DNA from: Collimonas humicola
Lineage (GTDB): Bacteria > Pseudomonadota > Gammaproteobacteria > Burkholderiales > Burkholderiaceae_D
Assembly: GCF_018304945.1 (NCBI RefSeq)
Contig: NZ_JAGQEE010000001.1
Span: forward strand, 868,001 to 932,000
Direction of reading: 5' to 3'
DNA length: 64,000 bases
Each line of letters starts with the position of its first letter. Position 1 is the first letter of the stretch. The notes below the pieces were generated by a model. It was not told where the DNA came from. It was given only the letters and a program-made list of their open reading frames with translations, and did no database searches. Positions 46,206 to 54,646 of this stretch are shown piece after piece. A program made the position numbers and the translations under genes.

Positions 46206-47066
46206 TCAATCCAGCAGGCTCTCGTCCCAGGCATGCACCGTCTGCTGCTGCTCGCCGAGGCCGTCGATGCCCAGCCGGACGACGTCGCCATGCTTCAGAT
46301 ACAGCGGCGGCTTCTGGCCCATGCCGACGCCGGGCGGCGTGCCGGTGGAAATGAGGTCGCCCGGATATAGCGTGGTGAACTGGCTGATGTAGTGGACCAG
46401 GAAAGCGACGTTGAAAATCATGGTCCTGGTGCTGCCGTTCTGGAAGCGCTTGCCGTTGACTTCCAGCCACATGGAGAGATTTTGCGGATCGCCGACTTCA
46501 TCGGCCGTCACCAGCCAGGGGCCGACCGGACCGAAAGTATCGCAGCCCTTGCCCTTGTCCCAGGTGCCGCTGCGTTCGATCTGGTATTCGCGTTCGGAGA
46601 CATCGTTGACGACGCAATAGCCGGCCACATGCGACAAGGCCTGGTCCAGTTCGACGTATCGCGCCTTGCTGCCGATGACCACCCCCAGCTCGACTTCCCA
46701 GTCGGTCTTGAGCGAATTCTTCGGCATCACGATGGGATCGTTGGGACCGCCGAAACAGCTGTTCCACTTGTTGAACAGCACCGGCTCGGCCGGCACCGCC
46801 AAGCCTGATTCGGCGGCATGGTCGCTATAGTTCAAGCCGATGCACATGAATTTGCCGAGACCGCTGAACGGTGCGCCGATGCGGCCGGGCGCGCTGATTT
46901 CCGGCAGGCCGGCGGCATCGATCGCGCGCAGCTGCGCCAGGCCGTCCGGCGTCAGCTGCCGCGCCGTGATGTCCGCGACGACGCCGGACAGATCGCGCAG
47001 CTTGCCGCCGCTATCCAGCATGGCCGGCTTTTCCTGCCCTTTGGGACCTACTCGCAATAGCTTCAT
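46206..47066 (-). CDS. Fumarylacetoacetate hydrolase-family enzyme
   Basis: 286 aa. The FAH catalytic fold (~75-280) shows the metal ligands and surroundings EVELGVVIGSKARYV, VAGYCVVNDVSEREYQ, KGCDTFGPVGPWLVT and LISTGTPPGVGMGQKP. The first ~70 residues form the usual N-terminal subdomain (KLLRVGPKGQEKPAMLDSGG), as in ureidoglycolate lyase or 2,4-diketo-3-deoxy-fuconate hydrolase-like proteins. It hydrolyses or isomerises a 2-keto acid derivative; which one is unclear. Divergent from the LysE gene. Confidence 0.9.
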   Translation of the reverse strand: MKLLRVGPKGQEKPAMLDSGGKLRDLSGVVADITARQLTPDGLAQLRAIDAAGLPEISAPGRIGAPFSGLGKFMCIGLNYSDHAAESGLAVPAEPVLFNKWNSCFGGPNDPIVMPKNSLKTDWEVELGVVIGSKARYVELDQALSHVAGYCVVNDVSEREYQIERSGTWDKGKGCDTFGPVGPWLVTADEVGDPQNLSMWLEVNGKRFQNGSTRTMIFNVAFLVHYISQFTTLYPGDLISTGTPPGVGMGQKPPLYLKHGDVVRLGIDGLGEQQQTVHAWDESLLD

Positions 47067-47235
47067 CTGTTGCTTCCTTGTGTTTTTTTTGGGCTTGGCT
47101 AAACGATCATACTATCAAACCACCGGCAAGACAGAGGCCGCCCCATCGACCCCGGCCATGCAGAGACGCATGTTTTACGTCAGAATACGGGGCCTGGCCG
47201 CAATCGGCCCCACCCCAAGTCTCTTCAAATCATCT

Positions 47236-47868
47236 ATGCCGAATCTTAATTTACTGATGGGTTTTGCGCTGGTCGCCTTCGGCATGGTGCTGACGCCAGG
47301 CCCCAACATGATCTACCTGATCTCGCGCTCGATCTGCCAGGGACCGAAAGCCGGTTTCATTTCGCTGGCCGGGGTCGCCACCGGATTCGTGTTCTACATG
47401 CTGTGCGCCGCCTTCGGCATCACTGCCCTGCTGTTCGCGGTGCCGCTGGCCTACGATGTGTTGCGCTTCGGCGGCGCTGCCTACCTGCTCTACCTGGCAT
47501 GGCAAGCGGTCAAGCCGGGCGGCCGCTCGCCTTTCGCGGTGCGCGACCTGCCAATGGACAGCAACCGCAAGCTGTTCTTCATGGGCTTGTTCACCAACCT
47601 GCTCAACCCCAAGGTGGCCCTGATGTACCTGGCGCTGATGCCGCAGTTCATCGATCCGAACGGCGCCAGCATCCTGGTGCAGTCGCTGGGACTGGGCGTG
47701 GTCCAGATCCTGATCAGCATCACGGTCAATTCGATGGTGACGCTGGCGGCCGGGAGCATTGCCGGCTTCCTCGGCAGCCGCCCTAGCTGGCTGCTGATCC
47801 AGCGCTGGCTGATGGGTACGGTGCTGGCCGGCCTGGCGGTGCGGATTGCCTTGCAGGCAAAGAAATAA
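47236..47868 (+). CDS. LysE/RhtB-family exporter
   Basis: 210-aa, six-helix amino-acid exporter. MPNLNLLMGFALVAFGMVLT followed by PGPNMIYLISRSI is the signature start, and FTNLLNPKVALMYLALMPQF is the second conserved block. The frame can be read back to 46840 inside the divergent FAH gene, but ATG 47236 gives the family N-terminus. Exports an amino acid or homoserine-lactone-like compound; substrate unknown. Confidence 0.92.
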   Translation: MPNLNLLMGFALVAFGMVLTPGPNMIYLISRSICQGPKAGFISLAGVATGFVFYMLCAAFGITALLFAVPLAYDVLRFGGAAYLLYLAWQAVKPGGRSPFAVRDLPMDSNRKLFFMGLFTNLLNPKVALMYLALMPQFIDPNGASILVQSLGLGVVQILISITVNSMVTLAAGSIAGFLGSRPSWLLIQRWLMGTVLAGLAVRIALQAKK

Positions 47869-47940
47869 GGAGGGCGTAAGCGCCAAATCGCCAATTATTG
47901 GCTAAGATGCAAGCTGCCCCACAAATCCGGAGTCGCCTGA

Positions 47941-49362
47941 ATGCCGCATTTGCCGTTTGCACTGATTTCCGCCACCGTTCTGCTGTTGCATGCCGCCGGC
48001 ATCGTCGCCGCCATCCACGCCCTGATGCATACGCGCACGCCGCAAGGCGCAGTGGCCTGGGTATTCGGCCTGGTGCTGCTCCCCTACTTCACCCTGCTGC
48101 CTTACCTGTTCCTCGGCAGCAAACGCTTTTCCGGCTACGCCGAACTGCATCACTCGCGCCAGGCGCGCCTGCAGCAGCTGGATGACCCGGCCCAGCTGGC
48201 CCTGTCGACGGAGTATCCGCCGCACCCCGGCGCCCAGCGCTACCAGGCCATCAGCAAGATGCTCGGCGTGCCCTTCCTGAGCGGCCATCGCCTGCGGCTG
48301 CTGGTCAACGGCGCCGCCAGTTTCGAAGCGATCTTCGCCGCCATCGCCAGCGCCGAGCGCTACCTGCTGGTGCAATTTTTCATCATCCATGACGACGAGC
48401 TCGGCCGCAAACTGCAGGCTGCAATGCTGGAACGCGCCGCCGCCGGGGTCCGCGTGTACGTGCTGTACGACGGCGTCGGCAGCCACGACCTGCCTGCTTC
48501 CTATGGCGCCATCCTGCGCGCCGGCGGCGTCGAGATCCATCGTTTCGCCACGCGCCGCTGGCGCAACCGCTTCCAGCTCAACTTCCGCAATCACCGCAAG
48601 GTGGTGGTGGTGGACGGCTGGCGCGGCTTTGTCGGCGGCCTCAATGTCGGCGAGGAATATCTCGGCAAGAAGCCGCCGCTGGCGCCCTGGCGCGATACCC
48701 ATATGGAGCTGCAGGGACCGGCGGTAGCCGACCTGCAGCTGGCGTTCGACGAAAACTGGCAATGGATCACCGGCCAGCCGCTCAAGCTGTCGGCGCCGCG
48801 CCCGGCCGACGGCCAGGCCACCAGCCTGGTTGCCGCTACCGGCCCGGCCGATGCCCAGGAAACCTGTTCGCTGTTCTTCATCCAGGCCATCCACGCCGCG
48901 CGCCACCGGCTGTGGCTGACCACGCCCTACCTGGTGCCCGACTCGGCAGTCAACGCCGCCTTGCAGCTGGCGGTGTTCCGCGGCGTCGACGTACGTATCC
49001 TGATTCCCGCCATTCCCGACCATCGCACCGTGTTCCTGGCGTCGACCTTGTACGCGCACGAACTGGTGCGCGCCGGCGTGCGCGTATTCCGCTACCAGCC
49101 TGGCTTCACGCACCAGAAGGTGATGCTGATCGATGACGACACCGCCTCCATCGGCAGCATGAACCTCGATAACCGTTCGCTACGGCTGAATTTTGAAATC
49201 ACCTCCCTCAACATCGACCGCGCATTTGCCGGTGAGGTCGAAACGATGCTGCTGGCCGACTTTGCCCAGGGCGTAGAAATCGACGTCGCCGATTACGCCA
49301 GGCTGCCTTATCCGTACCGGGTGCTGATCCATGTGGCGCGCCTGGTGAGCCCGCTGCTCTAA
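47941..49362 (+). CDS. cls: Cardiolipin synthase
   Basis: 473 aa. Two N-terminal membrane helices (~5-25 and 35-58, with TPQGAVAWVFGLVLLPYF) precede two phospholipase-D motifs: HRKVVVVDGWRGFVGGLNVG (~220) and HQKVMLIDDDTASIGSMNLD (~385). This is the bacterial Cls plan; the enzyme condenses phosphatidylglycerol into cardiolipin at the inner membrane. ATG 47941 follows CGGAG. It lies 72 bp after the LysE gene. Confidence 0.93.
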   Translation: MPHLPFALISATVLLLHAAGIVAAIHALMHTRTPQGAVAWVFGLVLLPYFTLLPYLFLGSKRFSGYAELHHSRQARLQQLDDPAQLALSTEYPPHPGAQRYQAISKMLGVPFLSGHRLRLLVNGAASFEAIFAAIASAERYLLVQFFIIHDDELGRKLQAAMLERAAAGVRVYVLYDGVGSHDLPASYGAILRAGGVEIHRFATRRWRNRFQLNFRNHRKVVVVDGWRGFVGGLNVGEEYLGKKPPLAPWRDTHMELQGPAVADLQLAFDENWQWITGQPLKLSAPRPADGQATSLVAATGPADAQETCSLFFIQAIHAARHRLWLTTPYLVPDSAVNAALQLAVFRGVDVRILIPAIPDHRTVFLASTLYAHELVRAGVRVFRYQPGFTHQKVMLIDDDTASIGSMNLDNRSLRLNFEITSLNIDRAFAGEVETMLLADFAQGVEIDVADYARLPYPYRVLIHVARLVSPLL

Positions 49363-49415
49363 AGTTAATGTATTTGCAACAGCATCAAAACAGAACAAAA
49401 AACTGACTTCGCGCA

Positions 49416-49431
49416 CTGTATTTACATACAG
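49416..49431. promoter_or_regulatory. LexA (SOS) box of dinB
   Basis: CTGT-ATTTACAT-ACAG matches the LexA consensus CTGT-N8-ACAG exactly, and the flanking A and T (49415, 49432) extend the symmetry. It lies 46 bp upstream of the dinB start. DNA damage should induce the gene. Confidence 0.88.
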
Positions 49432-49477
49432 TAGTGCTATCCTATGGCCGTATCGGATATTACATTTCATATGCCCC

Positions 49478-50635
49478 ATGGAAGCACCAATTCGTCGTAT
49501 CGCACATCTGGATATGGACGCTTTCTACGCGTCGGTGGAACTGCTGCGCTACCCTGAGCTGCGCGGCCAGGCGGTCGTCATCGGCGGCGGTTCGCGCCAC
49601 CAGCCCACTGCCGGCGCCGACGGCAAACTGCAATTCCATAAGCTGCGCGACTACGTCGGCCGCGGCGTCGTCACCACCTCCACCTACGAAGCGCGCGCGC
49701 TCGGCGTGTTTTCCGCGATGGGCATGATGAAAGCCGCCAAGCTGGCGCCGGACGCCATCCTGCTGCCTACCGATTTCGAGTCCTACCGCCACTACTCGCG
49801 GCTGTTCAAGAACGCGGTGGCCGCGATTGCGCCGCTGGTAGAAGACCGCGGCATCGACGAAATCTACATCGACCTCAGCGAGCACGAGGAAGAAATCCGG
49901 CCGCTGGCGCAACGCATCAAGGACGCCGTGCGCGCTGCCACCGGCCTGTCCTGCTCGATCGGCATCGCCCCCAACAAGCTGCTCGCCAAGATCTGCTCGG
50001 AGCTGGAAAAGCCGGACGGCATCACCGTCATCACCGAGGCCGACATCCCCGCGCGCATCTGGCCGCTGGCAGCGAAAAAAGTCAACGGCATCGGCCCCAA
50101 GGCGGCGGAAAAACTGAGCGCGCTTGGACTGCATACCATCGGCGACCTGGCCGCCGCCGACCCCGCTCTGCTGCAAGACAATTTCGGACGCACCTACAGC
50201 GAATGGCTGGTGCGCATTTCCCACGGCCAGGATGAGCGCCCGGTGGTCACCAGTTCGGAAACCAAGTCGATCAGCCGCGAATCGACTTTTGAGCGCGACC
50301 TGCATGCCAAGCTGGATCGCGATACGTTGACGCCGATATTCACCGATCTGTGCGTGCGCCTTGCCGGCGACCTGCAAAGAAAGGGTTATGTCGGGCGCAC
50401 CATCGGGATCAAATTGAAGTTTTCTGATTTCCGCGGCGTGACGCGCGACCTGACCTTGCCGGATGCGACGGACGATGCGGCGACAATCCGCCAGGCCGCC
50501 GGGGAATGCCTGCGCCGGGTTACCCTGGACCGGCGCTTAAGGTTGCTGGGGGTGCGGGTTACGGCGCTGTCGAGGAAAGAACTGGCTGACAGCGTTCCGG
50601 CAATTGTCCAGGGAGAGCTGTTCAACGACGATTAG
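49478..50635 (+). CDS. dinB: DNA polymerase IV (Y family)
   Basis: 385 aa. Catalytic carboxylates in HLDMDAFYASVE (~12) and GIDEIYIDLSEHE (~127), thumb helix-hairpin-helix KVNGIGPKAAEKLSALGLHT and a C-terminal little-finger domain with SISRESTFERDL. It copies past damaged bases without proofreading. The last residues, GELFNDD, may be a beta-clamp-binding tail (QGELF). LexA box upstream. Confidence 0.95.
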   Translation: MEAPIRRIAHLDMDAFYASVELLRYPELRGQAVVIGGGSRHQPTAGADGKLQFHKLRDYVGRGVVTTSTYEARALGVFSAMGMMKAAKLAPDAILLPTDFESYRHYSRLFKNAVAAIAPLVEDRGIDEIYIDLSEHEEEIRPLAQRIKDAVRAATGLSCSIGIAPNKLLAKICSELEKPDGITVITEADIPARIWPLAAKKVNGIGPKAAEKLSALGLHTIGDLAAADPALLQDNFGRTYSEWLVRISHGQDERPVVTSSETKSISRESTFERDLHAKLDRDTLTPIFTDLCVRLAGDLQRKGYVGRTIGIKLKFSDFRGVTRDLTLPDATDDAATIRQAAGECLRRVTLDRRLRLLGVRVTALSRKELADSVPAIVQGELFNDD

Positions 50636-50709
50636 TTTTCGTGGGCGGCCGCGAGGATGGCAAGGTATCGATCGATTGCATGCTTACAAATCAGCCGGCG
50701 CGGCGCCTG

Positions 50710-52914
50710 CTATCGGCGGGAAATACGGGCCAGCCGCCAGTCAGAGGTGATCCATTGAATCTGCCCCTCCGGATATTTCACAACATCGTCGTCGATGCCG
50801 GCGCGCAGCATGCCGCTCACTTCGAACCGTTCATTCGGCACACAAACCATATCGAATGAGTAACCCTTCAATATATCGTGCTCATGTCCGCGCCAATTGT
50901 CGGGGCTGTGGAGAGGCGTGATGTAATACCAGCAGGAGTAATCCAGTTTCTCGAACTTGTCGACGGTTTGATTGCGCACCTCGGCATTGTTGATTTCCAC
51001 GTACACCACCGGACGGTGGCGCAAGATGGATGCGCCGGCGCCGGCCAGCAGTTCGAGTTCGCAGCCTTCGACGTCGGCCTTGATGAAATCGAGCCGCTCC
51101 AGTCCCAGCGCATCCAGTGTCGTGCAAGATACACGCTCCGTTTTATCCGCCCACGGCCATTTCAGCGAGGCGCCGCCGAAATTCCATCCCTGGCGTGGAT
51201 CCAGCAGCGGGAACTCGACCTCGCCGCTTTCAGCGCTGACGGCTTTTTGCATGGCCATGACGTTGATGCAGCCGTTGGCGACCAGATTGGCGCACAGCAG
51301 CTGGAAGGTATGGCGCGCCGGCTCGAAAGCAATGACGCTGCCGCCATCGCCGACCAGCCTGGAAAGGCAAATCGTATGCGAGCCGAGGTTGGCGCCGGCC
51401 TCAATCACGACGTCTCCGGCCCTGATAATCTGCTGGAACAGCGCAACCTCCGGCTCCGACCATTCGCCATAGATCTGCAGGCTGCGCCCCACGTGCGTAT
51501 CGTTGCGGTTGACGAAAAAGCGTCCATGCCGTCCTTCCGCCTGGATGAAGACCGACTGCTCGCCAGATGCCTGCACGGCGACTGCGCGCTGGGCGGCGCG
51601 CCGGGCATCGCTGCGCATCACCACTGCCCGCAAGCGATCCGGGTAGCCCATGTAATGCAGCATGAAACTGTCGGCATCGTAGAGCGCGGGGTGCGAATTG
51701 AAGGACACGCAATCCGACAGCGGCATGGCCGCCGCCCCGCCGGCTTCTTCCCACGCCGAGATGAAAAACCGCTGGTCGCCGCCCGACGCATAGACGCCGC
51801 TCTTGTCAGGCACGGCGTCTATCAATGACTGAACCCGTTCCAGATAGGCGCGGCAGGCCGGGGTATTGCCAAATACCATGAAGCCGCTATTGAAAGCATG
51901 GCCGGAAACATCGCGCGCCAGCGTCACCGGCCGGCCTTGCGTGATAGCCGCCAGCGGCCGCGCCAGGTCGTGTATCAGGATGTCGGCATCGACCCAGGCC
52001 AGCTGTTCATGCGCGTCGAAATGACGCAACAGCAAGGCCGCCTTGATCCAGTTGCCGCTGACCTGCGCCCCTAGGTCTTGCGGCAGATCCCGGTAAATGT
52101 AATGCGAATAACCGTGGCGCAGGCAATATGCCGTGATGTTGCGTTCCGAAATGACCGCATACCGGGCAATATTCGGCGTGTAGCAGGTCACCAGCGCAAC
52201 GGCCTTCCCCGGATTGACGACTTCGTACGCCGGCTTCACCGGCAGGTCGGCGTCAATGTCGTCGAACAGTACGCCATTGCGCGCCCGCACTTCGTTGAGG
52301 TAACGCACGAATAGCGCGACCAAACGGGCGTCGTGCGTGTTTTGATGAACGCTGGGATTGAATGACAGCACAAAGGCGGACAGGCCTGGCAAGTGATGGC
52401 CGAATGGCGTGAACAGCAGGATGGGCCGATCGACGGCGCCGATAGGCTGATCGCAAGGCTGGGCCGAGATGCCCTCCAGTTCGGAATGATTCCAGCGGTC
52501 TGCGCCCTTGTCCGGGATGTTGCGCATCTGATCCAGGACGCTGTCGACCAGGCGCAGCGCTTGCGGGCCGGACTTCATCACGAAAAAGCAGGCCTCGGGG
52601 CGATCATGGAATTCGCACTGCGCGAACCACTGCGCTTCATCGCCGATCACTTCCTGGATCGGCAGCGGCATGTACACGGCTGCCGATTCATCGGCAAAAA
52701 CCAGGGTCGTGTCCGCCGGCGCTGCGGCCAGGATTTTCCGGATCAGGCTGTACTTGTAAAGCAGCAGCGTGCGGGCGCCATTGTCCGGGCTGGCGATCGC
52801 GTGCGTGGCATGAGCGTAGCCATGCAGCCGGCAATAGGCGCGATGGTTTTCCAGGATTTCATCGCAAGCGGCGGCGAGCAGGATCGAATGAAAGGAAACG
52901 GGGCTTGGATTCAT
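50710..52914 (-). CDS. Two glycosyltransferase-like modules fused to an FkbM-family methyltransferase
   Basis: 734 aa in three parts. Module A (~1-215) and module B (~225-450) resemble each other and the GMA12/MNN10-type galactosyltransferase fold: A has NHRAYCRLHGYAH and TLVFADES, B has NITAYCLRHGYSHYIY and LAWVDADILIHD. B keeps a DxD-type metal motif (D309-A-D311); A has ADES at D75, so A may be inactive. The third part (~470-700) is an FkbM-type methyltransferase: VIEAGANLGSHT (SAM site), VIAFEPARHTFQLLCANL, LDFIKADVEGCELELL. Soluble and cytoplasmic. A second methyltransferase follows in the same orientation upstream. Probably modifies a surface glycan or glycopeptide; acceptor unknown. 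Confidence 0.8.
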   Translation of the reverse strand: MNPSPVSFHSILLAAACDEILENHRAYCRLHGYAHATHAIASPDNGARTLLLYKYSLIRKILAAAPADTTLVFADESAAVYMPLPIQEVIGDEAQWFAQCEFHDRPEACFFVMKSGPQALRLVDSVLDQMRNIPDKGADRWNHSELEGISAQPCDQPIGAVDRPILLFTPFGHHLPGLSAFVLSFNPSVHQNTHDARLVALFVRYLNEVRARNGVLFDDIDADLPVKPAYEVVNPGKAVALVTCYTPNIARYAVISERNITAYCLRHGYSHYIYRDLPQDLGAQVSGNWIKAALLLRHFDAHEQLAWVDADILIHDLARPLAAITQGRPVTLARDVSGHAFNSGFMVFGNTPACRAYLERVQSLIDAVPDKSGVYASGGDQRFFISAWEEAGGAAAMPLSDCVSFNSHPALYDADSFMLHYMGYPDRLRAVVMRSDARRAAQRAVAVQASGEQSVFIQAEGRHGRFFVNRNDTHVGRSLQIYGEWSEPEVALFQQIIRAGDVVIEAGANLGSHTICLSRLVGDGGSVIAFEPARHTFQLLCANLVANGCINVMAMQKAVSAESGEVEFPLLDPRQGWNFGGASLKWPWADKTERVSCTTLDALGLERLDFIKADVEGCELELLAGAGASILRHRPVVYVEINNAEVRNQTVDKFEKLDYSCWYYITPLHSPDNWRGHEHDILKGYSFDMVCVPNERFEVSGMLRAGIDDDVVKYPEGQIQWITSDWRLARISRR

Positions 52915-53063
52915 TGAAGATCATCGAAAGAATATTGCAGCATCATAGCAATTTGTACTTGCGAGTACCGGAAAAAAACAATTCTCCCGCAATTTATCTT
53001 TCGTGCCGGATGAGACGGCAAAGAATGCCCGTGCAGGTCTCCTTGCCTGTCCTTACCCCTGAC

Positions 53064-53747
53064 TCAAGCATTCCTGAATGTATAAGGCGCCCCGTCGACC
53101 AGCTCGGCGCGCTGCCGCACCCGCAGTTCAAGATGCGCGGCCTTATGCACGCTGCCATCTTGCTTGTGTACGGAAACCGGTTTGGTATTGATATTTCCGA
53201 CCAGCTCCTCCAGCGATACCGGATGAGGCTGATAGCCACGCAATATGAATATCTGCATGAACTCGCTGCGCATGAACGCCCAACGATCATGCCACTGGAA
53301 ATCGTACTCGGACCATACCGAGATATGCGCTTCCGAATGTTCCATCCCGCTGACATCGTAGTACAGAAATTCCGGGGCTATCACGATGGTGTAGGCGCTG
53401 CGGTAAGCCAGGAAATTGAGCAGGTCGAGCGCCTGCGATTTGGGAATATGCTCGATGCAGTCGCCGATCGTCACGACGTCGTACAAACGATTTCTGCACG
53501 AGCTGTCGATCACCATCTGCGCGGCATCCATAATCAAGACTTCGTCGTATTTTTCGCGCAATCCGAAACGATCAACATAGTCAGGGACGATTTCGGTGGC
53601 GGTCATACGCGCCTGAACGCCTGCCTGCCGTGTCAGGTCGGCGTATTTTCCCTGTCCCGCGCCGATGTCCAGCAGGGTCTTAGGGGCGATTTTTTCAACC
53701 AGCCTGAGATACAAATCATTGAATATTCCACAGGAGATGCCAGACAT
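53064..53747 (-). CDS. SAM-dependent methyltransferase (class I)
   Basis: 227 aa. KTLLDIGAGQGKYADLTRQ (~25-43) is motif I, ATEIVPDYVDRFGL motif II, LYDVVTIGDCIEHIPKSQAL motif post-II, followed by APEFLYYDVSGMEHSEAHIS. Class I fold; acceptor unknown. GGAG precedes ATG 53745-53747. It is 149 bp upstream of the GT-FkbM gene on the same strand, suggesting a joint role in glycan modification. The C-terminal ~40 residues are basic and His-rich (HKQDGSVHKAAHLELRVRQR). Confidence 0.82.
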   Translation of the reverse strand: MSGISCGIFNDLYLRLVEKIAPKTLLDIGAGQGKYADLTRQAGVQARMTATEIVPDYVDRFGLREKYDEVLIMDAAQMVIDSSCRNRLYDVVTIGDCIEHIPKSQALDLLNFLAYRSAYTIVIAPEFLYYDVSGMEHSEAHISVWSEYDFQWHDRWAFMRSEFMQIFILRGYQPHPVSLEELVGNINTKPVSVHKQDGSVHKAAHLELRVRQRAELVDGAPYTFRNA

Positions 53748-53911
53748 ATTTGCTCCGTCAACCTACGTTGCATGAAAAAAGAAATGGGTACAAGGCCTGC
53801 AACCTATCCCCGCCTTGGCAATTTGTCAAATCAGACGCCGTCGAATGCTGTTGAACAGAAAACCATGGAATGCGTCTTGCAATGACATATTGCTTGTGCA
53901 AAGACGCCGCA

Positions 53912-54526
53912 TTACTTGCCGGCGACAACCTCAATGCAATACAAACCCCAAGGACAGAGCGCAAAACGCTGCGCCAGCGGCTTCTGCGCCAGTTCAGGAA
54001 TGCGGTCGGCGTCATAAATGGCGAAGATGGGGCCAAAGCCGCCTATCGACAGCGGCATGCCGTCAATCTGAGTGGCCAGGACGTAGTCGTATTTCCGCAG
54101 CTGGGCAAAACTGAGCTGCGGCATATAGCCGTCGACCGAATGGAACACGATCTGGGTATCGGCCGCCTTGCTGGCGCCGAGCATGTCCAGCACCGCGCTC
54201 AGGCGCGGGCCGCGCAGCTGATGCGGCTTGCCGTCGTATTCCAGCGTCGGATTGATGGTCACCGCGGGCAGCTTGCCGAGCGCGGCCAGGTCAAAGGCGA
54301 AGGCGCGCTTGAATTGCACGTTCTGCTTGTGCAGCATCTGGTCGATCACCGCATCGGTCGGGCCGCGGTTGCTGCGCTCGATGGCGCCGGCGATGGTCAG
54401 CACGGCCGGGCCGGAAGCTTTGGCATCCGGTGCTGCGCCGGCGGCCGCGAATGCCGGCAGCGCGGACACTCCCAAAGCCCCGGCAATGGAGGCAGCAGCG
54501 GTTGATATGAACTGGCGTTTCTTCAT
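53912..54526 (-). CDS. Exported molybdopterin-oxidoreductase-fold protein
   Basis: 204 aa with a signal peptide (KKRQFISTAAASIAGALG, cleaved near ALPAFA). The mature part (LTIAGAIERSNRGPTD, FDLAALGKLPAVTI, HQLRGPRLSAVLDMLGA, HSVDGYMPQLSFAQL, YDYVLATQIDGMPL) follows the small stand-alone version of the sulfite-oxidase-type molybdopterin-binding domain. The Mo-ligating Cys of true sulfite oxidases is not seen, so cofactor binding is uncertain. AAGGAG precedes the ATG. Periplasmic; function unknown. Confidence 0.65.
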   Translation of the reverse strand: MKKRQFISTAAASIAGALGVSALPAFAAAGAAPDAKASGPAVLTIAGAIERSNRGPTDAVIDQMLHKQNVQFKRAFAFDLAALGKLPAVTINPTLEYDGKPHQLRGPRLSAVLDMLGASKAADTQIVFHSVDGYMPQLSFAQLRKYDYVLATQIDGMPLSIGGFGPIFAIYDADRIPELAQKPLAQRFALCPWGLYCIEVVAGK

Positions 54527-54646
54527 TCATGGCTCCTTGGTGAAAACAGCGCGATCCAGGCAATTGCGCGATCAGCAATTGTAGAAGCGCTTTCGGGCAG
54601 CCACCGCATTCTTTTGAAAAAAAATTACGCCAGCAACAAAAGCCGC

